From JAFGXF01 sp963732595 (lineage in GTDB: Bacteria; Chloroflexota; Anaerolineae; Anaerolineales; Anaerolineaceae), in the NCBI GenBank assembly GCA_963732595.1, contig CAVSZZ010000002.1:1860001-1924000 (forward strand): DNA of 64,000 nt. Direction: 5' to 3'. The translations under genes and the position numbers were made by a program. The notes under the pieces were generated by a model that made no database searches, was not told where the DNA came from, and worked only from the letters and a program-made list of their open reading frames with translations. Positions 8,905 to 18,315 of this stretch are shown here, one piece after another; the first letter of the stretch is position 1, and each line of letters opens with the position of its first letter.

Positions 8905-9450
8905 CTATGGCATTGTATAGGTGACCGTCAGGGATTTTTGTTCCAGGAGTCGGGGTGCCATGACTTCCTTCAGCCGATCGATGTCGACACCGGGGTCGAG
9001 ATCTAGCCGGGCATCCAGCGCGTAGATGGTAAAGACATAGCGATGGGTCTCACCAGCCGGTGGGCAGGGACCGCTATACCCGATGATTCCGAAGCTGTTG
9101 GTGCCTTGCTTTGACCCACCGGGGATCGAACCGGCCGGTGCCATTCGTTTTGGCAGCAGGATCATGGATTTGGTCATGTCATAGACAGTCCAATGAATGA
9201 AACTGCCACCGGGGGCGTCGATGTCTTCCATGATAAGAACAAAGCTTTTCGTTTTTACGGGAGCACCGGACCAATTGATCTCCGGTGATATGTCGTCATC
9301 GCTGCAAGTGTACTCGGCCGGCATAAGTCCACCGTCGGTCAACTCGGGTCCACTTAGCTGTAAGCCGGTGCCGCTGTTGGAGATGCAGGCACCGGATAAA
9401 AGGATGATCAAGCTTGCCAGGAAGGTCAACGCAATACGATTGGGTTTCAT
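8905..9450 (-). CDS. YbhB/YbcL-type PEBP (Raf-kinase-inhibitor-like) lipoprotein
   Basis: An exported lipoprotein of the phosphatidylethanolamine-binding-protein family. The start at 9450 has GGAG 10 bases upstream. The signal peptide ends in a lipobox, LLSGAC, around residue 22. The mature part has family motifs: PAEYTCSDDDISPEINWSGA, SFVLIMEDIDAPGG, FIHWTVYDM, and GYSGPCPPAGETHRYVFTIYALD. The ligand-binding residues (DxDAP, HW, GPCPP..HRY) are intact. The bacterial function of the family is not settled, and anion or lipid binding is the usual suggestion. The gene stands alone and converges on hsp20. Confidence 0.9.
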   Translation of the reverse strand: MKPNRIALTFLASLIILLSGACISNSGTGLQLSGPELTDGGLMPAEYTCSDDDISPEINWSGAPVKTKSFVLIMEDIDAPGGSFIHWTVYDMTKSMILLPKRMAPAGSIPGGSKQGTNSFGIIGYSGPCPPAGETHRYVFTIYALDARLDLDPGVDIDRLKEVMAPRLLEQKSLTVTYTMP

Positions 9451-9578
9451 GAAACGCTCCATTAGATATGTGAATCTTGGGCTGATTATATCCGAATCGC
9501 ATGGATGGATTGCGCCTTCGAAATGGATTCGTCGCCTATGATTTAATGAATCCTGGTTTTTGCGATGTAATGCCGCTG

Positions 9579-9584
9579 TATAAT
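9579..9584 (+). promoter_or_regulatory. Putative -10 box upstream of the MFS/chrB pair
   Basis: TATAAT at 9579-9584, about 37 bases before the ATG at 9621. The best -35 is a poor TTTTGC about 16 bases upstream. Confidence 0.4.
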
Positions 9585-9620
9585 TGCCTCATCCCATGAC
9601 CATTCTGAGAGAGATTGACC

Positions 9621-10865
9621 ATGAACTCATCCAGTACTGGAAATCTGCATAATCAAAAAATAAGTCGCAAGATAATCAATTTTCTTGGGCTGCGACGCAG
9701 CATCGTGGGAGTATTGATCACAGTCATCCTGGTGGGGATGGGCGAAAAGATGGCAGAACGTTTTTTGCCACTCTACATCATTGCCCTGGGTGGCTCAACC
9801 ATCGTGGTCGGATTATTGAATGGGATGGACAATCTCTTGAGTGCACTGTACTCGTTCCCCGGTGGTTACTTGAGTGACCGGCTCGGATATAAGAAGGCTT
9901 TGCTTCTTTTCAATCTGATCGCCATGTCGGGTTTCCTGATCGTCATCCTGTTCCCATCCTGGATTGCAGTTATCATCGGGGCGATCTTTTTCATCTCATG
10001 GACGGCCATCTCTCTGCCGGCCATGATGAGTTTGGTATCCAGTGTTCTACCGAACAACAAGCGCACCATGGGCGTGTCATTGCACTCTTTCGTGCGGAGA
10101 ATACCCATGGCCGTGGGTCCGGTGGTGGGAGGCCTGTTGATCGGGATGTATGGCACCCGGGATGGTGTACGCTATGCTTTCTTGGTTGCGTTTGCCATGG
10201 GTATAGTATCTTTGATAACCCAGCAATTGATGATCAAGGATGGGGGAAAAAAAGAGAACACTTCGACAGCAGTCATCAATCCGTTCAAATCCTTTGGTTT
10301 GATAACACCGGATCTAAAGAAACTTCTCATCTCCGATATCCTGATCCGGTTTTGTGAACAGATCCCTTACGCTTTTGTGGTTATCTGGGTTGTCACCAAT
10401 AATGGCATCTCACCATTGAAATTCGGCCTGCTAACGACCGTAGAAATGGTTACCGCCATGTTGATCTACATTCCAGTGGCTTACCTGGCAGACCGCAGTA
10501 CAAAGAAACCTTTCGTGCTGATCACCTTCGGATTCTTTACGCTTTTTCCCCTGATCCTAATCTTCTCGCGTTCCTTCCCCTTGCTGGTCGTGGCTTTTAT
10601 CATTCGTGGATTAAAGGAATTCGGTGAGCCAACCCGCAAAGCGTTGATCATGGATCTGGCCCCGGAGGACAAAAAGGCACTGACTTTTGGCGTCTATTAC
10701 CTCATCCGGGATGTGATTGTCAGCGCAGCAGCATTTGGCGGGGCATTCCTGTGGAACATTAGTCCCCAGGTCAATTTTTTAACCGCTTTTACTTTTGGAT
10801 TGATCGGGATGGCATTCTTTGCGATATACGGGCGGGACATTAAATCCACCCCTGAAGTCGTATAA
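9621..10865 (+). CDS. Major facilitator superfamily transporter
   Basis: A 12-helix secondary transporter of about 414 residues with an intact frame. I prefer the ATG at 9621, with GAGAGA upstream, over the in-frame TTG at 9615. MFS features include the loop 2-3 motif GGYLSDRLGYKKALL (A-like motif with Asp and Arg), its counterpart in the second half, AYLADRSTKKPFVLI, and a charged central loop around residues 205-225 (KDGGKKENT). The gene lies 26 bases before a ChrB-like gene. MFS plus chromate-resistance-protein pairs recur in bacteria, so efflux of an oxyanion or toxic compound is plausible. The substrate cannot be read from the sequence. Confidence 0.87.
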   Translation: MNSSSTGNLHNQKISRKIINFLGLRRSIVGVLITVILVGMGEKMAERFLPLYIIALGGSTIVVGLLNGMDNLLSALYSFPGGYLSDRLGYKKALLLFNLIAMSGFLIVILFPSWIAVIIGAIFFISWTAISLPAMMSLVSSVLPNNKRTMGVSLHSFVRRIPMAVGPVVGGLLIGMYGTRDGVRYAFLVAFAMGIVSLITQQLMIKDGGKKENTSTAVINPFKSFGLITPDLKKLLISDILIRFCEQIPYAFVVIWVVTNNGISPLKFGLLTTVEMVTAMLIYIPVAYLADRSTKKPFVLITFGFFTLFPLILIFSRSFPLLVVAFIIRGLKEFGEPTRKALIMDLAPEDKKALTFGVYYLIRDVIVSAAAFGGAFLWNISPQVNFLTAFTFGLIGMAFFAIYGRDIKSTPEVV

Positions 10866-10891
10866 AACACGGAAAAGAAAGAGGAGGTATC

Positions 10892-11317
10892 ATGCTTTGG
10901 ATCACTCGAGCTCATGTTCATGTCGATCGCGTCGCCTGCCCCTGGTTGATCACTCGGTTCATCGACAGCGATGCAGAGTTCCTGTACGTGGCGGCCAGTC
11001 TCATTGAGGATACTGTTAAAGAAACCGGTGGGATCCCATTTGATTCGCCGGGTGTGGAATTGGGGCATCAGGATGGTAAATGTTCTTTTGAAGCAATCAT
11101 CGAAAAATATCGTCTTAAAGACCCGGCCTTATTACGCATGGCACAAATCATCCACTGTGCAGATATCGATGATGATATCGATAAGGATCCGATTGCGCGG
11201 GGCCTTGAAGCGATCGCAGAAGGATACAGGTTGCGATATATCGATGATGAAGAAAACGTTGCCATGCAATCTGAAGTGTATGATGCTCTGTATGCCTGGT
11301 GTAAAACCCAGAAATAA
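10892..11317 (+). CDS. Chromate-resistance protein ChrB-like (ChrB C-terminal domain)
   Basis: A 141-residue protein matching the C-terminal domain of ChrB (PF09828-like). Signature segments are WITRAHVHVDRVACPWLITR, FIDSDAEFLYV, the HQDGKCSFEAIIEKY region and an IIHCADIDDD stretch rich in metal-type ligands. Full-length ChrB has an extra N-terminal domain that is absent here. It is preceded by a strong GAGGAGG RBS and cotranscribed with the MFS transporter. The family is linked to chromate sensing or resistance, but a direct role of the stand-alone domain is inferred. A strong terminator follows. Confidence 0.85.
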   Translation: MLWITRAHVHVDRVACPWLITRFIDSDAEFLYVAASLIEDTVKETGGIPFDSPGVELGHQDGKCSFEAIIEKYRLKDPALLRMAQIIHCADIDDDIDKDPIARGLEAIAEGYRLRYIDDEENVAMQSEVYDALYAWCKTQK

Positions 11318-11323
11318 AAAAAT

Positions 11324-11353
11324 ACCGGGTGGGATTGAACCCCACCCGGTTCC
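11324..11353. terminator. Bidirectional terminator between chrB-like and ubiA-like genes
   Basis: A 10-bp stem ACCGGGTGGG/CCCACCCGGT with a 7-base loop, between two convergent genes. The A-rich left flank provides a T-tract on the minus strand. Confidence 0.75.
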
Positions 11354-11354
11354 T

Positions 11355-12254
11355 CTAAATCCCGATGAAAAATCCGATCGCCACCAGGACGGGGGTCAGG
11401 ATATTGATCAGGACGTTCTGGCCGAGCGCTGGCATGAGCTTGGGCAGGTCATCCGCATTGCGCAGCGCGCATTGGCCGGCGGGGATGGCCAGGATCAGGG
11501 TTAACAACCCCAGCAGGCTGAAATAAGGGTTATCGAATATGAGCACTCCGACCAGGATGGCCAGGTAGGTCAGTGCGTAGAACGCCACGAAGATCACGGC
11601 ACTTGGTTTACGCCCGATGCTGATGGGATAATTGCGGCGCTGGATGGTTTTGTCTGCTTCCACATCCGGAAACTGGTTGAGCAGCAGCAGATTGTTGACC
11701 AGGAAGAAGGGCACCAGGGAGACCAGAAACCCGGTCAGCGAGTAGGAGCTGGTTAGGGCGAAATCGGTACCCATGACCACCAGGGTTCCGAAGCCCAGGC
11801 CGGGGCTGAGCAGGCTGAGCAGGGGGGATTTGAGCAGCCAGGTGGTGTAAACGTAGATCACCAGCATACCCAGTAATCCGAGCGGCAGGATCCCCCAGCC
11901 GCGCAGGATCGTGAAAAAGACGCCGATCGCAGCCACGATCGCCAGTCCGACGATGCCGGTGGCCAGCGCATAACCGGCGGCCTGTGGGTTGGCGGGCAGG
12001 GTGCCGCTGCCGCCGCTGAAGGGCGTGCGTTGGGTTCTGGCATCCAGACCGGACTTGAAATCAAAGTATTCGTTCAGGGCATTCACACTGATGTGTGCAG
12101 CCACCGCGCCCAGGATACACAGGGCAGCGAACCACCAGTTGATCTGGCCATCCATGCGCCAGAAGGCCACACCGATGCCGGCCAGCGCGCAGGCGGGCGC
12201 CAGGATCAGGAAGGGTGGGCGCATCGGGCCAAGGATCAAAGCAGCTGTAGACAT
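11355..12254 (-). CDS. UbiA-family prenyltransferase (MenA-like)
   Basis: A membrane aromatic prenyltransferase of about 299 residues, starting at 12254 with GAGG upstream. Both Asp-rich Mg-prenyl-diphosphate motifs are present: NALNEYFDFKSGLD (NxxxDxxxxxD, about residues 60-73) and DVEADKTIQRRNYP (about 195-208). Eight or nine hydrophobic helices are evident. Overall it resembles 1,4-dihydroxy-2-naphthoate polyprenyltransferase (menaquinone pathway). No other menaquinone gene is in the window, so the acceptor is inferred. The reading frame is intact. Confidence 0.86.
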   Translation of the reverse strand: MSTAALILGPMRPPFLILAPACALAGIGVAFWRMDGQINWWFAALCILGAVAAHISVNALNEYFDFKSGLDARTQRTPFSGGSGTLPANPQAAGYALATGIVGLAIVAAIGVFFTILRGWGILPLGLLGMLVIYVYTTWLLKSPLLSLLSPGLGFGTLVVMGTDFALTSSYSLTGFLVSLVPFFLVNNLLLLNQFPDVEADKTIQRRNYPISIGRKPSAVIFVAFYALTYLAILVGVLIFDNPYFSLLGLLTLILAIPAGQCALRNADDLPKLMPALGQNVLINILTPVLVAIGFFIGI

Positions 12255-12335
12255 AAAAGACCTCACTTATTGGATGGATGAAAACCTTACACTCACTTTT
12301 GTTTTTTTGCGAGCCGGGCTATTGTACCTTAAAAG

Positions 12336-12360
12336 ATGCCAGGCATTTCTGCCTGGCATT
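12336..12360 (-). terminator. Intrinsic terminator of the 12387-14657 gene
   Basis: A perfect 10-bp stem ATGCCAGGCA/TGCCTGGCAT with a 4-base loop. On the minus strand it is followed by CTTTT. Confidence 0.8.
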
Positions 12361-12386
12361 TGTGAACCGGGGTTGGGGGATTACAA

Positions 12387-14657
12387 TCAGGGTTTTTTGA
12401 GGAGTGGCATGAAGGATGGCAAAGCTTGGAAGGCAAGCTTCAGATCTCCATTGGTCCAATCGTAGTAGCTGATATAGAGCCGACCGGAATTATTTTTAAT
12501 GGAAGGGTAAAATCCGGTGATACCAGTGGAATCAAGTGCCTGACAGTACCAGTTACCGCCAGTACCGCAATTACCCGAACCACCGCCCACGCGAGAGGCA
12601 AGGTTTAGGGCATTATCATTAAATCGCCCATCCGTGTAGGCGATGACCGGCATGCTGCCGACGACCGTGAGGGAATTTTGTTCGCCGGAGTATCCAGCCT
12701 GATCTGCAGCTTCCGGCGTCTGCCAACCGGATCCCATCGCAAACTGTGACCACATCAAAGTCGCATCGTCGCTGTAATGCCAACTCACCATGATTGGACT
12801 GGATGCTGTACTCGCCCAGATGGAGGTTTGGCCCAACGTTGTGAAATATCCAGGCGCAATGGTCTCGCAAGCCCAGTTCGTCGAATTCGCACAGGACGAG
12901 CTAGTGCCAGATCCGGTATAACGCGCCACCTTCACAAGCTGCGCATCCCCATCCAAATAACTGATCAAGGGGATGTTGTCATATCCGAAGGTTAGCGAGA
13001 TTCCGAAACCGCCCGGTCCGATGGTATCGATATATTCACATTGCCAAAAATTCGCAGGACCGCAATTTCCAGTTCCATCTGATAATTCCTTGGCATATTT
13101 GAGGCGTCCATTGCTGTAATCCATGTAAGCGATCGCCATGCGGTTTGACGCAGGATTTAATGCCATGGATGCAAATCGACCAATATCAGCAGAAGAATCA
13201 TCAATCACGATGGATGACCAGAGAGGATTTAGAGTTCCAAACCTCAATGCCCCCGGGTGTGAGCGGTCATGGAAGGCGATACGCGGAAAACCATCAATAC
13301 CGATTGCAATCGAATCGGATGAGCCAACAACCGCGGTATCCAGATCTTTACATTCGTACCAGGCATTGAATCCCTCGGTGCCACAGCCGCCAGGTGTGGA
13401 ATCGTTTATCCCGGCAAATTTAAACGAGGTTGAGTCCCTATCATAATAAGCGATATGAGGTCCGCTGCTATCGACTGCCAATGATGATGAAAGTCCGGCG
13501 TTGGTGGAATAATCCACCGGCTGGCTGCCCCAGACATCCGCTGTCGATTCGAATCGGTATAGTAACTCACCTGTCTCCTCGTTAATATAGACCAACCGGT
13601 TTAGGTCACCCGGTTTTTCCACGACAAACGAGGAGAATTTTCTGAAGGTTGGGTAGCTATCGATGGGTGGGCAGTTAAAATCTGCGTCCGTGCCAGGGCA
13701 GGAAGGATCCATATCATCAAAATAAGCAAGTCTAACAAGACCGTCACCATCGATGAAGCTGATTTGGGGTTGGTCGAGATCATCATTCGGTAATTGCAGT
13801 GAAGAGCCGCCGGGTTGTCCGATGGTGGAAGTGTCATCATAAACAGTAAAGGGGGTGAAACCACCGCCGTCATTGGCGGCGTAAATAATGCTGGAATCCG
13901 TTTCATAAGTGATTGCCGGATTTCCGGCGGATGTGAGCGCCATTGAGGGTTCCATGCCATACCCGAGGTTGGTCGTGCCGCCCCAGGTGCTTCCCGTTTT
14001 TTTACGATAATACAATGAGGTCGAAATGGAATCATAGTAGGCAATATGAAGATTGTTCGACGCGTCGGTTGCCAGAGCCATGTTCACACCGGAGACCACT
14101 GCGGACATATCCACATCTTCATAAAGCCAGGAGCATACGCTCAATGGGCATTCCATCCAGGCGTGTCTCACATGTCCATCTCGATCGTTGTAAAGGATAT
14201 GAGGTAGATGTGCACTTGAATTCTCGAGAGCGATTGCGTTCGTATTTCCACCGGCGGTAAGTGACCGGATGCTCCAGGTGGGCACCCCCAGGACTTCTCG
14301 GTATTCGGCGTATTTTAAGTTGTCTTTTGTCTGATCATAGTAACTGATGCGGGGATGTCCATTGGTTGGATCGAGTGCCAGCGAGGCGAACATGCCGACC
14401 CCCCAGCTGTCATCCACGATCGTGGTGACGAAATTTCCTTCAACATGCGTTGCGTAATATAGGTGGTCAGATCCATAGGCGATGCTGGGGACCAAACCAT
14501 ATATTTTCAGAGTGCTGTTGGTCAAGCTGCGGAAGGTTCTGCCCGCATCCACCCGGATCGTTTTCCAGCGGACGCCGCCGCCCCCGGCAGAAGTGGATAG
14601 CCCGATCAGGATGATGAAAAGTGACAGGATGGTGCGGATGATGCGTTGCTTGTTCAT
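12387..14657 (-). CDS. Large exported repeat protein, probable beta-propeller
   Basis: A protein of about 756 residues with an intact frame. It has an N-terminal signal peptide (RTILSLFIILIGLSTSAGG). The rest is a succession of roughly 50-residue repeats of the form (P/R)xISYYDxxxxxLKYA, then often GNCG..(W/N)xC, then SIA/SLALD, which reads like blades of one or two beta-propellers. Paired Cys in GNCGTGGNWYC and similar blades suggest disulfides, consistent with extracytoplasmic location. The C-terminus is SFMPLLKKP, one of several related LP/MP-x-x-x-K/R-P tails in this window. No enzymatic motif was found, and the function is unknown. The start at 14657 has GGAGGG upstream. Confidence 0.8.
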   Translation of the reverse strand: MNKQRIIRTILSLFIILIGLSTSAGGGGVRWKTIRVDAGRTFRSLTNSTLKIYGLVPSIAYGSDHLYYATHVEGNFVTTIVDDSWGVGMFASLALDPTNGHPRISYYDQTKDNLKYAEYREVLGVPTWSIRSLTAGGNTNAIALENSSAHLPHILYNDRDGHVRHAWMECPLSVCSWLYEDVDMSAVVSGVNMALATDASNNLHIAYYDSISTSLYYRKKTGSTWGGTTNLGYGMEPSMALTSAGNPAITYETDSSIIYAANDGGGFTPFTVYDDTSTIGQPGGSSLQLPNDDLDQPQISFIDGDGLVRLAYFDDMDPSCPGTDADFNCPPIDSYPTFRKFSSFVVEKPGDLNRLVYINEETGELLYRFESTADVWGSQPVDYSTNAGLSSSLAVDSSGPHIAYYDRDSTSFKFAGINDSTPGGCGTEGFNAWYECKDLDTAVVGSSDSIAIGIDGFPRIAFHDRSHPGALRFGTLNPLWSSIVIDDSSADIGRFASMALNPASNRMAIAYMDYSNGRLKYAKELSDGTGNCGPANFWQCEYIDTIGPGGFGISLTFGYDNIPLISYLDGDAQLVKVARYTGSGTSSSCANSTNWACETIAPGYFTTLGQTSIWASTASSPIMVSWHYSDDATLMWSQFAMGSGWQTPEAADQAGYSGEQNSLTVVGSMPVIAYTDGRFNDNALNLASRVGGGSGNCGTGGNWYCQALDSTGITGFYPSIKNNSGRLYISYYDWTNGDLKLAFQALPSFMPLLKKP

Positions 14658-14790
14658 GAAGCCCTCCACACAGTCGAACGTGCTATTATCTTCGATGGAT
14701 CATCGCGGTCTTTATCATACACCCGCACTAATCCAGGGGCAATGGGGAGGTTGATTGACTCTTTTCACGACTCCTGTCAGGACGGGAAGG

Positions 14791-14865
14791 TCTTGACAAA
14801 TATCAAGAACAGTATACAATAATACAATTAGACAATGGTACAATAATACAGTAATACAATTTATC
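14791..14865 (+). promoter_or_regulatory. Promoter and candidate operators of the GntR-SPFH-ABC operon
   Basis: TTGACA (14793-14798) and TACAAT (14815-14820) are 16 bases apart. The -35 lies inside a perfect palindrome, TCTTGA-6-TCAAGA (14791-14808). Downstream, TACAATAATACA occurs twice within 35 bases. The first gene encodes a YtrA-type repressor, so autoregulation at these sites is likely. Confidence 0.6.
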
Positions 14866-14897
14866 CAGTACCAAGGACAACATATGAGAGATGCAAG

Positions 14898-15326
14898 ATG
14901 AACATTCAAGTCGACTTTCGCTCAAGTGTCCCGATCTACACTCAGATCGTGGAGCAGCTGCGACAGATGATCCAGCGGGGTGAGATCAAGGTGGGCGATA
15001 AGCTGCCAACCGTGCGGGAGATGGCGACCGAGCTGCGGGTCAATTTCAACACCGTGGCGCGCGCCTACCGCATCCTGGATGAAAGCGGCTTGATATCCAC
15101 CCAGCTGGGACGCGGGACCTACATCTGGGAACCACCCACCGAGGCGGCTTTGAAGAAACTAAGTGAGGAGAATCTGGAGAGTCTGACACAAAATTACTTG
15201 CGTGAAGCACAGAAACTTGGGTTCAGCAGCCAGGAAATAAACGCTGAGCTGAAAAAACAGTTGAAAGATTGGATTAATAATGACAAGCATCAGAACCAGA
15301 AAAGAGGAGAAAATGGCAAGGATTAA
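14898..15326 (+). CDS. GntR-family regulator, YtrA subfamily
   Basis: A 142-residue regulator. The winged HTH occupies about residues 10-78: VPIYTQIVEQLRQMIQRGEI, then GDKLPTVREMATELRVNFNT, VARAYRILDESGLI and LGRGTYI. Only a short helical tail follows (about 80-130), with no effector-binding domain, which defines the YtrA subfamily. Members usually repress the ABC exporter operon they head, in response to cell-envelope stress. Here the same operon encodes an SPFH protein and an ABC exporter. Its 3' end overlaps the next start by 14 bases. Confidence 0.9.
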   Translation: MNIQVDFRSSVPIYTQIVEQLRQMIQRGEIKVGDKLPTVREMATELRVNFNTVARAYRILDESGLISTQLGRGTYIWEPPTEAALKKLSEENLESLTQNYLREAQKLGFSSQEINAELKKQLKDWINNDKHQNQKRGENGKD

Positions 15327-16287
15327 TATGTCACAAAATCAGGGAAATGTACCCGCAGCCAGTGCGCTCTCGCAACCGCGCGTCAGCAGCATTGCCGGTG
15401 TCATCGCATTGATCTGTTTTTTGGCGGCCGGTTTCGGATCCGTTTATCTTGAAAGCCTGGGGTCTCGGAAAACCTGATCGTCGTGTTTGCGATCCTGATG
15501 TCATTGCTGGGCTTTTACTTCATGTTCGCCATCCAGATCGCGCGGCAATGGGAAAAAGCCGTCGTCTTGCGCCTGGGAAAGATTCCGTGGCTTGAAGGGT
15601 CCAGGTTTGTTCTGGATCATCCCGATCATCGACAGCATTCCATCCTGGATCGATCACCGCGTCATGGTGACACCCTTCAACGCGGAAAAAACACTGACCA
15701 AGGATACCGTCCCGGTGGATGTGGACGCGGTCCTGTTCTGGATGGTGTGGGATGCCGAGAAGGCCGCCCTGGAAGTTGAGAACTACCGGGCTGCCATTAC
15801 CTGGGCTTCACAGACTGCCCTGCGCGAGATCATCGGCCAGATGTACCTGGCGGATATCCTGGTCGGGCGTGCCAAAATGGATGCCGATTTGCAGAAGATC
15901 ATCGACGAACGCACCAACCCGTGGGGTATTTCGGTCCAGTCGGTCGAGATCCGCGATGTGATCATCCCCGCCGGACTTGAAGATGCCATGAGCCGACAGG
16001 CACAGGCGGAACGTGAACGCCAGGCGCGCGTCATCCTGGGCGAATCCGAACAGCAGATCGCCCACAGCTTCGAGGATGCTTCGAAAGCGTATATCAACAA
16101 TCCGACTGCGCTGCACCTGCGTGCCATGAACATGTTGTTCGAAGGCTTGAAGCAAAAGGGTGCGCTGGTGATCGTGCCTTCCTCGGCAGTCGATACCATG
16201 AACCTGGGCGCTGTGAGTGGGTTGGTCTCCCTGGCGCAGCAGAACCTGCCACAGGAAGCCGACAATCCTGCCAGAGCTGAAAAATAA
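15313..16287 (+). CDS. SPFH/band-7 (slipin-type) membrane protein, two frameshifts
   Basis: A membrane-scaffold protein of about 322 residues. The ATG at 15313 follows AGAGGAG. Two N-terminal hydrophobic hairpins precede the SPFH domain: IAGVIALICFLAAGFGSVYL, then ILMSLLGFYFMFAIQI. The SPFH domain has AVVLRLGK, GPGLFWIIPIIDSI, TLTKDTVPVDVDAVLFW and TALREIIGQ. A coiled segment follows (AMSRQAQAERERQARVI). Frame changes are needed near 15470 and 15600. The conserved core from 15610 onward is uninterrupted. Slipins organise membrane microdomains and protect against envelope stress. The location downstream of a YtrA-type repressor fits that role. Confidence 0.86.
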
Positions 16288-16365
16288 CTATCTGTTTGAT
16301 CTACACGTATCCCTTCTCTGGTATTCCGGGAAGGGGATGACGTGTCTTGCTTGAGGAGAGAATAA

Positions 16366-16572
16366 ATGAATACTGATTTCGGTCCTTTTATGAAATACCT
16401 GCCCCTGTTGATCCCGCTGATTGTCCTGCAGCTGGGCCTGCAGATCTGGGCGCTGGTCGACCTGGCCAAGCGTGAGGCCACCAACGGTCCCAAGTGGCTG
16501 TGGGCGGTCATCATCATCGCTGGTGAGTTGCTCGGACCCGTGATCTACTTTATCGCCGGAAGGAAAGAATGA
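16366..16572 (+). CDS. PLDc_N-domain membrane peptide
   Basis: A 68-residue two-helix membrane protein: LPLLIPLIVLQLGLQIWALV and WLWAVIIIAGELLGPVIYFI. The loop is short and charged (DLAKREATNGPK). This is the PLDc_N domain (cardiolipin-synthase N-terminus) as a stand-alone protein, often encoded next to ABC exporters. A GAGGAGAG RBS precedes it. The stop overlaps the ABC ATPase start by 4 bases (ATGA). Confidence 0.88.
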   Translation: MNTDFGPFMKYLPLLIPLIVLQLGLQIWALVDLAKREATNGPKWLWAVIIIAGELLGPVIYFIAGRKE

Positions 16573-17508
16573 AAGCCATTGAGATCAAGGCGCTTGAGAA
16601 GCGCTACGGCCAGGTCAAGGCCCTGGATGGATTGGACCTCACGGTTGAAACCGGCAGTGTCTTCGGTTTCCTGGGACCCAACGGCGCCGGCAAGACCACC
16701 ACATTGCGCATCCTGACCGGGCTGGCGAATGCCTCCGGCGGAGCAGGCTTTCGTGGCCGGTGTGCCGGTGAGCGACCGGCATGGCGGTATCCCATTTGGT
16801 CGGCTACCTGCCGGAGGAACCGGCTTTCTACCGCTGGATGACCCCGCTGGAGCTGCTCGATCATGTGGGGCGGATCTTCGGGCAGCCGGCTGATAACCGT
16901 AAACGGCAGGCCCGCCAGCTGCTCGAACTGGTCGGGTTATCCGATGTCGCCAAACGGCGCATCGGTGGATTCTCGCGCGGCATGCGCCAGCGACTCGGCC
17001 TGGCCCAGGCCCTGATGAACGACCCGCAGGTGCTCCTGTTGGATGAGCCGGTCTCCGCGCTTGACCCCCAGGGACGCAAGGAGGTGTTGGAGATGATCGC
17101 CGCCTTGAAAGACACGGCCACCATCTTCATGTCGACCCACATCCTGGCGGATGTCGAGCGCATCTGCGACCAGGTCGGCATCATCGATCACGGCCGGTTG
17201 ATCACCGCGGGCAAGCGCTCTGAGCTCTGGCACGCTACCATACCGATGCGATCCTGATCGAGTTGGAGCCAGGCCATGGGCAGGCACTGTCCACCTGGTT
17301 GAAGGGTATGAAAGCAGCCTGGTTATCGCATCTGACGATGGAGGGTGACACCGCCCGCATCCAGGTCAAGGATATCGATCTGGCTCGCAGGGAACTCTTG
17401 GGATCACTGGGCAAGTTAAAGCTGCCCGTCCTGAAGTTCGAGGTTTCCACCCCGGCGCTGGAGGATGTCTTCCTGCAGTTGGTGAATGCCAACGGAGGTG
17501 GTAAATGA
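16569..17508 (+). CDS. ABC transporter ATP-binding protein, frameshifted
   Basis: The ATPase of an ABC-2 type exporter, about 313 residues. It has Walker A FLGPNGAGKTTT, a Q-loop region near 16800 (LVGYLPEEPAFY), signature FSRGMRQRLGLAQAL, Walker B VLLLDEPVSALDP and H-loop STHILADVE. Frame changes lie near 16740, 16785 and 17235. The C-terminal segment (LEPGHGQAL to TPALEDVFLQLV) matches the CcmA/BcrA-type C-terminal accessory domain. The gene overlaps both neighbours by ATGA and works with the permease that follows. Export of a peptide or lipid is probable, but the substrate is unknown. Confidence 0.86.
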
Positions 17509-18265
17509 ACCTGCTGTCTTCCCTCCGCAAGGAATTGATGGAAGCCTGGCGCAGCAAGCGTTTCCTGGTGGCCATTATCCTGTTGGGATCCTTCGGGATG
17601 ATGTCGCCCTTGACTGGCCAGATTCATGCGTGAGACTTTTCACCGCCGTCCCGGGCGCCGAGATGTTTTCGGCCATGATCCCCGAGCCGACCTCGATGGA
17701 TGCCATCGTGCAGTATGTGAAAAATATCGAACAGTTCGGCATCCTGCTGGCCCTGTTGTTGAGCATGGGCCTGGTGGCGGTTGAGAAGGAACGCGGCACG
17801 GCGGCCCTGATGCTCTCCAAGCCCCTGGGGCGGGGGAACTTCATCCTGTCGAAGTTCCTGGGTGTGGCAGTCCTCCTGCTGGTCGCGCTGCTGGTGGCAG
17901 CCCTGGGCGGCTGGTACTACACCTACTACCTGTTCGAACCGCTGCCGGTGGGAGCCTGGCTGGCCTTGAACGGCGCCATGCTGCTGGTCTTCCTGGTCGT
18001 GGCAGCCATCACGCTGTTGTTCTCGACCCTCTTCAACTCGCAGGCAGCCGCCGCGGGTGCCGGGCTGGGCACTTACCTGCTGATCTCGCTGCTTGGGAAC
18101 AGCCCGACGCTGGCACCGTACACCCCGGGTTACCTCGTGAGCTGGGCGATAAGCCTGTTCAGCGGGAAGACCGAATCGATCTGGGGAGCATTGGGGGTCT
18201 GCCTGGGGCTGATCGTGATCAGCCTGACAGCCGCCTGGCTGGTTTTCAGGCGCCAGGAGTTGTAA
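17505..18265 (+). CDS. ABC-2 type transporter permease, frameshifted near its N-terminus
   Basis: The membrane partner of the preceding ATPase. The start MNLLSSLRKELMEAWRSKRF overlaps the ATPase stop by 4 bases. Frame changes near 17615-17640 separate this from the main frame, which has EKERGTAALMLSKPLGRGNF (the amphipathic coupling region typical of ABC-2 permeases) and then about five hydrophobic helices to 18265. The restored length is about 253 residues. It is the last gene of the GntR-SPFH-PLDc_N-ABC operon, which ends at a very strong terminator. Confidence 0.84.
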
Positions 18266-18267
18266 TC

Positions 18268-18303
18268 AAAAAGCCCGGATCCTTATTTGGATCCGGGCTT
18301 TTT
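18268..18303. terminator. Strong intrinsic terminator, symmetric
   Basis: A 15-bp perfect stem AAAAAGCCCGGATCC/GGATCCGGGCTTTTT with a 6-base loop. T-tracts on both strands allow it to serve both the ABC operon and the convergent LURP gene. Confidence 0.92.
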
Positions 18304-18315
18304 CGTGATTTGTTA

